A DNA stretch of 64,000 nucleotides, taken from assembly GCF_009601765.2 (NCBI RefSeq), contig NZ_CP045699.1, positions 2,418,001-2,482,000 on the forward strand. Direction: 5' to 3'. Of the stretch, positions 58,612 to 64,000 are shown piece by piece. Origin of the DNA: Vibrio algicola. Its GTDB lineage: Bacteria; Pseudomonadota; Gammaproteobacteria; Enterobacterales; Vibrionaceae. Each line of letters begins with the position of its first letter. Within the stretch, counting starts at the first letter, position 1. Position numbers and translations under genes: made by a program. The notes beneath the pieces are model-generated. The model did not search any database and was not told the origin of the DNA. It was given only the letters and a program-made list of their open reading frames with translations.

Positions 58612-59988
58612 ATGAAAATCATTATTCTTGGAGCTGGCCAAGTAGGCGGCACTTTAGCTGAAAACTTAGTAGGCGAAAATAACGACATCACTGTGGTCGA
58701 TCGCAATACCGATCGCCTGCGTGAGCTGCAAGATAAATACGACTTACGTGTAGTTAATGGTTATGCCAGCCACCCCGACACTTTGCGCGAAGCTGGGGCG
58801 CAAGATGCCGATATGTTGGTCGCCGTCACCAACTCTGACGAAACCAATATGGCGGCTTGCCAAGTGGCGTTTACCTTATTTAATACCCCAAGCCGAATTG
58901 CTCGTATTCGTTCGCCAGAATATCTAGCCGAAAAAGATACCTTATTCCAATCAGGTGCAATTCCTGTTGATCATTTAATCGCACCGGAAGAGTTAGTGAC
59001 CAGTTATATTGAACGTTTAATTCAATATCCCGGCGCTTTGCAAGTGGTCAGTTTTGCTGACAGCAAGGTAAGCTTAGTGGCGGTAAAAGCTTATTACGGT
59101 GGGCCATTGGTGGGTAACGCATTATCAGCACTGCGTGAACACATGCCACACATTGATACTCGCGTGGCGGCTATTTTCCGTCAAGGTCGTCCTATTCGTC
59201 CACAAGGCACCACCATTATTGAAGCCGATGATGAAGTATTCTTTGTGGCGGCCAGTAATCATATCCGCGCAGTGATGAGTGAACTGCAACGACTGGAGAA
59301 AAACTACCGGCGTATTATGATTGTCGGGGGCGGTAATATCGGTTCTAGCCTGGCTAAACGTTTAGAAAAAGATTACAGCGTCAAACTGATCGAGCGCAGT
59401 TATCAGCGCGCAGAACAGCTATCAGAAGAGCTTGAAAATACCATCGTATTTTGTGGTGATGCTGCCGATCAAGAATTACTTAATGAAGAAAACATCGATC
59501 AAGTGGATGTGTTTATTGCGCTCACCAATGAAGATGAAACCAATATCATGTCGGCAATGCTGGCCAAACGCTTAGGTGCCAAGAAAGTGATGGTGCTTAT
59601 CCAGCGCAGTGCTTATGTCGACTTAGTGCAAGGAGGCGTGATTGATGTGGCGATTTCACCACAACAAGCCACCATTTCTGCACTCTTAACCCATGTACGT
59701 CGCGCCGATATTGTTAATGTCTCGTCTCTACGCCGCGGTGCAGCCGAAGCGATTGAAGCGATTGCTCATGGTGATGAAACCACCTCAAAAGTAGTGGGCA
59801 AAGCCATCAGTGATATCAAATTGCCACCGGGTACCACCATTGGCGCTATCGTTCGTGGCGAAGAAGTCTTAATTGCCCATGACCGGACCGTGATAGAACA
59901 AGATGATCATGTGGTGATGTTCTTAGTGGATAAAAAATACGTGTCCGATGTGGAAAGATTGTTCCAACCTAGTCCATTCTTTTTATAA
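58612..59988 (+). CDS. trkA: Trk potassium uptake NAD-binding regulatory subunit TrkA
   Basis: A 458-aa cytosolic protein with two tandem RCK modules. Each has a Rossmann motif: [15 protein letters not shown] (about 4-18) and [15 protein letters not shown] (about 239-253), followed by C-terminal RCK_C domains. It gates TrkH according to NAD(H)/ATP state. It lies 18 bp before a trkH gene on the same strand, so channel and regulator are coexpressed here. It could also serve the second TrkH (26874-28337). Confidence 0.96.
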   Translation: MKIIILGAGQVGGTLAENLVGENNDITVVDRNTDRLRELQDKYDLRVVNGYASHPDTLREAGAQDADMLVAVTNSDETNMAACQVAFTLFNTPSRIARIRSPEYLAEKDTLFQSGAIPVDHLIAPEELVTSYIERLIQYPGALQVVSFADSKVSLVAVKAYYGGPLVGNALSALREHMPHIDTRVAAIFRQGRPIRPQGTTIIEADDEVFFVAASNHIRAVMSELQRLEKNYRRIMIVGGGNIGSSLAKRLEKDYSVKLIERSYQRAEQLSEELENTIVFCGDAADQELLNEENIDQVDVFIALTNEDETNIMSAMLAKRLGAKKVMVLIQRSAYVDLVQGGVIDVAISPQQATISALLTHVRRADIVNVSSLRRGAAEAIEAIAHGDETTSKVVGKAISDIKLPPGTTIGAIVRGEEVLIAHDRTVIEQDDHVVMFLVDKKYVSDVERLFQPSPFFL

Positions 59989-60006
59989 CAAGGCCTGAAC
60001 TATACC

Positions 60007-61452
60007 GTGGTTAATTATCGCCCAATATTATTTGTACTCGGACTGGTGCTCTCCAAAATAGCCTTATTTATGTACATTCCAACCTTAATGGCCTTTTTTA
60101 CCGGAACCGATGGTTTCATTGAATTTGGCCAAGCGGTGATCATTACTCATCTAGTCTCTCTGTTGCTACTTTCTTTAGGTCGTACCGCCAACTTTCGACT
60201 TGGGGTGCGTGATATGTTTTTACTCACCACCTTAGTCTGGACCATTGCCAGCGCCTTTGCTGCGCTGCCTTTTGTCTTTATTAACCATATCAGTTTCACC
60301 GATGCTTATTTTGAAACCATGTCAGGCATTACCACCACCGGCTCTACGGTATTGAGTGGCCTAGATGATATGGCGCCAAGCATTTTATTATGGCGCTCAA
60401 CTCTGCAATGGTTAGGTGGTGTCGGATTTATTGTCATGGCGGTGGCTATTTTACCAATGCTCAATGTCGGTGGGATGAAACTGTTCCAAACTGAATCTTC
60501 TGATTGGTCGGATAAAAGCAGCCCCAGAGCAAAAAACGTCGCCAAAAATATTGTGCAAGTTTATGTCATTCTCACTTTTCTTTGCATCTTGGGCTTTTGG
60601 TATACAGGAATGGGATGGTTTGATGCCATCAACCATGCCTTCACTACCCTTTCGACTGGCGGCTATGCCACTCACGATAGTTCAATGAATAATTTCTCGC
60701 ATGGCACTCATTGGGTGGCATCATTATTTATGTTCTTAGGTGGGTTACCATTTTTATTATTTATCACCGCCTTACGCAAAAGGAACCCCAAAGCCTTATT
60801 GATGGATGCCCAAGTACGAGGTTTTGCTTATTTGGTACTCACTTCTAGCTTAATCGTCGCGATTTGGATGACGCTTAAAGATCACTACAGTTTTATCGAT
60901 GCAATACGAGTGGCAACGTTTAATATTATCTCGGTGGTCACCACCACTGGATTTGGTTTAGATGACTTTACCCACTGGGGAGCATTACCTTCTGTAGTGT
61001 TTGCTTCTGTGATGATCGTTGGTGCTTGCTCGGGCTCTACCGCAGGTGGGATCAAAATCTTCCGCTTCCAAATTGCCGCCACCTTATTAAACAAACAAAT
61101 GATGCGTTTAATCCATCCTTCAGGGGTGTTTGTTCAACGCTATAATCAACGCCCAGTTAATGATGATATCGTACGTTCAGTGGTGGCATTTGTTTTAACC
61201 TTCTTGTTTACCATTATTTTTATTGCTGGGTGTTTAAGCGCATTGGGGCTTGATCCGATCACCAGTATTACTGGTTCAATGACGGCTGTAGCGAATGTCG
61301 GACCTGGCATGGGACCCATCATTGGCCCAAGTGGTAACTTTTCAACCTTACCGGATGCAGCAAAATGGTTATTAAGCTTTGGTATGTTGATGGGGCGTTT
61401 GGAGATTTTGACGGTGTTAGTACTGTTTTTCCCCGCTTTCTGGCGCACTTAG
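60007..61452 (+). CDS. trkH: Trk potassium uptake channel subunit TrkH (copy 2)
   Basis: A 481-aa K+ channel subunit with four filter segments: SGITTTGSTVLSGL, TTLSTGGYATHD, VTTTGFGLDD and VANVGPGMG. It is a clear paralogue of the trkH at 26874-28337 but well diverged. The start is GTG at 60007 (VVNYRPILFVLG). It is cotranscribed with trkA, unlike the hemG-linked copy, so its expression is tied to the regulator. The channel should be inner-membrane with about eight membrane helices. Confidence 0.94.
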   Translation: MVNYRPILFVLGLVLSKIALFMYIPTLMAFFTGTDGFIEFGQAVIITHLVSLLLLSLGRTANFRLGVRDMFLLTTLVWTIASAFAALPFVFINHISFTDAYFETMSGITTTGSTVLSGLDDMAPSILLWRSTLQWLGGVGFIVMAVAILPMLNVGGMKLFQTESSDWSDKSSPRAKNVAKNIVQVYVILTFLCILGFWYTGMGWFDAINHAFTTLSTGGYATHDSSMNNFSHGTHWVASLFMFLGGLPFLLFITALRKRNPKALLMDAQVRGFAYLVLTSSLIVAIWMTLKDHYSFIDAIRVATFNIISVVTTTGFGLDDFTHWGALPSVVFASVMIVGACSGSTAGGIKIFRFQIAATLLNKQMMRLIHPSGVFVQRYNQRPVNDDIVRSVVAFVLTFLFTIIFIAGCLSALGLDPITSITGSMTAVANVGPGMGPIIGPSGNFSTLPDAAKWLLSFGMLMGRLEILTVLVLFFPAFWRT

Positions 61453-61535
61453 CTTTCCATCTTTAATATACCCATCTTTAACTATATCCACCTTACTTGA
61501 AACTGCCGCTTTGCTGACTACATTCATTCAGCGAG

Positions 61536-62180
61536 CTAAACCGGCTGCACATAAAAATAGATACTGATGAAATGACACACGCAACCTGCTAGTACAAATA
61601 AGTGCCAAATAGCATGGTTATACGGAATACGATTATTGGCATAAAAAATCACCCCAAGCGAATACAAAGCCCCGCCCGCCACCAGCCAAATGGTGGCGCC
61701 AATATCCAAATGAGTCACCAGTTGATAAATCACCACCAAAGATAACCAGCCCATCACTAGGTAACTGATCAAAGAAAAAGATTCAAACCGATAGACAAAC
61801 ATTAACTTCATGATCACGCCAAGTAGCGCAATTACCCAAATCACTGCCATCAAACCATAAGCGAGATCGGTTCTCAGCCCAACTAACAAGAATGGGGTAT
61901 AACTGCCAGCAATAAGTAGATAAATAGCACTGTGATCAAAGGTTTTAAGCCAACGTTTGGCGGGAAGATATTCTATTGAATGGTATAAGGTAGAAGCTAA
62001 AAATAGCAAAATCACACTAGAGGAATAAATACTCATACTCACGAAGGTAAGCGTATCTGCATGAAAATGTGAAGCTTTTTGTAGCAGTAACACTAAGGCT
62101 GCCAAGCCAAATATCACTCCTAGGCCATGACTGAGACTATTGGCGAGTTCTTCTTGTTTGGAATATTCTAATGCTTGCAT
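61536..62180 (-). CDS. trhA: TrhA/hemolysin III family membrane protein
   Basis: A 214-aa PAQR-type protein with seven hydrophobic segments. Conserved features include [42 protein letters not shown] and [16 protein letters not shown], whose Ser/His/Asp residues suggest a metal site. Members adjust membrane fluidity or were named for haemolysis; the role here is not certain. An AAGGTGGG site supports the start at 62180 rather than the frame end at 62225. It is a single-gene unit convergent with trkH. Confidence 0.88.
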   Translation of the reverse strand: MQALEYSKQEELANSLSHGLGVIFGLAALVLLLQKASHFHADTLTFVSMSIYSSSVILLFLASTLYHSIEYLPAKRWLKTFDHSAIYLLIAGSYTPFLLVGLRTDLAYGLMAVIWVIALLGVIMKLMFVYRFESFSLISYLVMGWLSLVVIYQLVTHLDIGATIWLVAGGALYSLGVIFYANNRIPYNHAIWHLFVLAGCVCHFISIYFYVQPV

Positions 62181-62327
62181 GCTACCCACCTTAACTAACA
62201 ACATAATATAGGTCAGTATTCTCACACATTCAGCTTACAGGTGTAAGCTAAATGTGTCATTTTTTAATTATGCTGGTGGTTTGGTGATATTAATCTCCAT
62301 CATTAGATAAACCACTAATAACGATTA

Positions 62328-63113
62328 TTAGGTAGTTTGGTCTAAAAATGCCAACACTTTTGCCCCCGCCTCTTCTGGTGGCGTATCGGCGGATAATGTC
62401 ATTTCGCGCTTAAGTTTGTTACTGCCAATAAAACTGGATAGCATACCGCCTAAACCTTGTTTTTGACGATCAACATCCAGCCAGATTTTTAATTCATTTT
62501 CATCGCGATAAGTCACAATCTCTAATTCACGCCACCGACCATGAAACTCACCATGTACAGGCACAAATTCAAACTCTTGTACAAACGGTAATTCAAAACC
62601 TTTAACGAATTCACACTCCACTTGGCGAATTCGTAGCCCTGCATTTTCGAGTGCGGTAAAGATACTATCTTCAAGCGGATCCGGGCGAATCGTCACTTCA
62701 TCTTTATCGGTGGGATCGCTTGCCATCGCAATATCTAAGCCTGTTTCCAACCAAACTTTTGCATCACCCAGCGTGACCGGCGTATTCCAAGGTATATCTA
62801 ACTCAACAGGGAACACTCGCTCTTGATGCGGTTCAATCGAAAAGGAATATGGTAGAGACCAAGATGCCAACACATGGGTCGCTGGCACAGTAGAATGACT
62901 GACTTCCTGACCTTCTTTGGTTTTCATTGGCTTGCGATAACGACAACATAATTTAAGATCAATATTGTCAATCGCCTGCTCTGTCGCACCACCATAGACA
63001 TAAACATCTAACATCAGTTTTTGACCCGGAAAAGCGGCATCTTGTTTGAGTACCGTATCGACTTTGGCCGAACCAATCCCAAATGTGGCTAAGGTTTTCT
63101 TAAAAAAAGACAT
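62328..63113 (-). CDS. Spo0M family protein (arrestin-like fold)
   Basis: A 261-aa protein of the Spo0M (sporulation control) family, here MSFFKKTLATFGIGSAKVDT followed by LMLDVYVYGGATEQAIDNID. The C-terminus has GIGSxKV-like and PPEEAGAKVLAFLDQ segments. In Bacillus it affects sporulation; in gammaproteobacteria its role is unknown, perhaps linking to the cell envelope or cytoskeleton. It is a stand-alone gene in a 150-bp-gapped region. Confidence 0.85.
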   Translation of the reverse strand: MSFFKKTLATFGIGSAKVDTVLKQDAAFPGQKLMLDVYVYGGATEQAIDNIDLKLCCRYRKPMKTKEGQEVSHSTVPATHVLASWSLPYSFSIEPHQERVFPVELDIPWNTPVTLGDAKVWLETGLDIAMASDPTDKDEVTIRPDPLEDSIFTALENAGLRIRQVECEFVKGFELPFVQEFEFVPVHGEFHGRWRELEIVTYRDENELKIWLDVDRQKQGLGGMLSSFIGSNKLKREMTLSADTPPEEAGAKVLAFLDQTT

Positions 63114-63304
63114 CTTCCCTCCTTGTCATTTTTCAAATTCATGTCAAATTTTTATCTATTGACTAAATTGTAATCGCTAATCGAATAATACACGTTTATA
63201 CTTATCAACAGTCGAAAACTTGTTCGATGTCGAATAATTTAAAGTCATCAAGATTGGATCTGATGGTTTGTGGCCATGGATGTGCATTTTATAGGTAGTT
63301 ATTT

Positions 63305-63430
63305 ATGCGCCCAGTAGCAACTCGTGCTTATTCTTGTCATGGTTCAGCTTCTCGTCGTCGCCAATGTTTTGTGGCAGCGCCAGTAAGCAAAAAAACAGAG
63401 ACTCCAGCTAAAAATAAGACCGAGCAATAA
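63305..63430 (+). CDS. Unrecognised small basic ORF, 41 aa
   Basis: A 41-codon ORF starting MRPVATRAYSCHGSASRRRQ and ending TEQ. It is basic (Arg cluster) with two Cys about 10 residues apart, and has an AGGTAG stretch 6 bases before the ATG. A good terminator lies 34 bp past its stop, so it looks like a self-contained transcription unit. It is too short to judge by homology and could be a structured RNA instead. Confidence 0.4.
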   Translation: MRPVATRAYSCHGSASRRRQCFVAAPVSKKTETPAKNKTEQ

Positions 63431-63463
63431 ACACTAAGTTCATTAACCTGAACTTTATCGAAT

Positions 63464-63496
63464 TAGCGTAGCATTCATTTCAATGCTGCGCTTTTT
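63464..63496 (+). terminator. Terminator after the 41-codon ORF
   Basis: Stem AGCGTAGCATT/AATGCTGCGCT with one G-U pair, loop CATTTC, then TTTTT. Confidence 0.8.
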
Positions 63497-63599
63497 ATTG
63501 CCACTAAAAATATCGCCCATCCAAGTAGAAAAACCACTTCGCCTTATCATAATAATTGCTATCATAGCGAACACCCTGAATTTTTCTGTGGAGAAACCC

Positions 63600-63866
63600 A
63601 TGAAATGCCATCGCGTTAACGAACTAATTGAATTATTACACCCAGAGTGGCAAAAAGATCCCGATCTTAACTTGATTGAATTCATTACAAAGCTTTGCCA
63701 AGAAGCGGGCTACACCGGCCCTCTACAAGATCTGACTGATGACGTATTGATTTACCACCTTAAAATGCGCAACAGCACTAAAGATGAAATGATCCCAGGC
63801 CTTGCTAAAGACCAAGAAGATGATTTTAAAACTGCCTTATTAAAAGCTCGCGGTATTATTAAATAA
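63600..63866 (+). CDS. yihD: YihD family protein (DUF1040)
   Basis: An 88-aa protein matching the YihD/DUF1040 family over its length: [40 protein letters not shown] and a [13 protein letters not shown] end. Its function is unknown. The frame is open to 63483, but the ATG at 63600 with GTGGAG eight bases before it matches the family start. A terminator follows at 63940. Confidence 0.9.
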   Translation: MKCHRVNELIELLHPEWQKDPDLNLIEFITKLCQEAGYTGPLQDLTDDVLIYHLKMRNSTKDEMIPGLAKDQEDDFKTALLKARGIIK

Positions 63867-63939
63867 TAACCTCGTCTTACTTCTCGCAGCATGTTCACTA
63901 AAAAGAATTCGAACCGGATTTAGCTCGCGACTCTCGTTG

Positions 63940-63971
63940 AAAAAAGCCAAGTTTATCGACTTGGCTTTTTT
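63940..63971. terminator. Terminator after yihD
   Basis: Stem AAAAAGCCAAGT/ACTTGGCTTTTT with loop TTATCG and a T run, with an A run on the other side; likely bidirectional. Confidence 0.8.
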
Positions 63972-64000
63972 GTTACCTCTATGTAATATTTGTGTTGAAA

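Overview
The window is a chromosomal segment of a gammaproteobacterium, almost certainly a Vibrionaceae member (Vibrio-like). The evidence is gene content and order: ilvC/ilvY beside a vexRAB-type efflux locus, rep and a cytochrome c5; trkH-hemG beside an rRNA operon; yigZ-fadBA-cyaA-hemCDXY; and the block yrdA/aroE/hemF/tsaC/purEK/yrdD/smg/dprA/lysM/def/fmt/rsmB/trkA/trkH. Base composition is AT-leaning, and the two 16S genes are the same length (1543 nt). Most of the window is housekeeping sequence. The unusual material sits in the intergenic regions.

Layout. 1-1807: two outer-membrane beta-barrel genes (the first cut by the window edge) and a Gfo/Idh/MocA oxidoreductase. 2085-7717: a minus-strand peptide ABC importer (fused ATPase, binding protein, two permeases). 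8087-9125: a minus-strand tRNA operon (Arg, His, Pro, His, Pro) followed by three tandem units of about 95 bp that repeat the 3' tail of tRNA-Pro. 9438-16928: cytochrome c5, Rep helicase, and a TetR-controlled RND efflux system behind a perfect 24-bp palindrome. 17069-20148: ubiK, ilvC and divergent ilvY.

20215-26267 and 40280-46358 hold two complete rRNA operons, both on the minus strand and 20.1 kb apart. Operon 1 carries Ile and Ala spacer tRNAs and a distal tRNA-Thr plus second 5S. Operon 2 carries Glu, Lys and Val spacer tRNAs and a distal tRNA-Ser. Between them lie hemG, trkH, yigZ, fadBA, cyaA and hemCDXY. These cover haem synthesis (hemC, hemD, hemG; hemF lies beyond operon 2), K+ uptake, fatty-acid oxidation and cAMP signalling.

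46478-61452: carbonic-anhydrase-like yrdA, DUF1488, aroE, hemF, tsaC, purEK, a topoisomerase-type zinc-ribbon protein, smg, dprA, a LysM protein, def, fmt, rsmB, trkA and a second trkH. 61536-63866: a TrhA/hemolysin III membrane protein, a Spo0M-like protein, an unrecognised 41-codon ORF with its own terminator, and yihD.

Recognisable control sites: a FadR operator before fadB, a PurR operator before purE, a CRP-like site before cyaA, an IlvY-type inverted repeat before ilvY, a TetR palindrome before vexR, rRNA P1/P2 promoters and boxA elements. The most interesting unexplained signals are (a) a dispersed hairpin element (1940, 17321, 39574, 51578, with a 60-bp deletion form at 47021) whose stems co-vary around a constant ATGGAY loop, (b) the tRNA-Pro tail repeats, (c) a 269-bp MITE-like element after purK, and (d) a 4-nt loss in one 23S gene that removes one arm of a helix.
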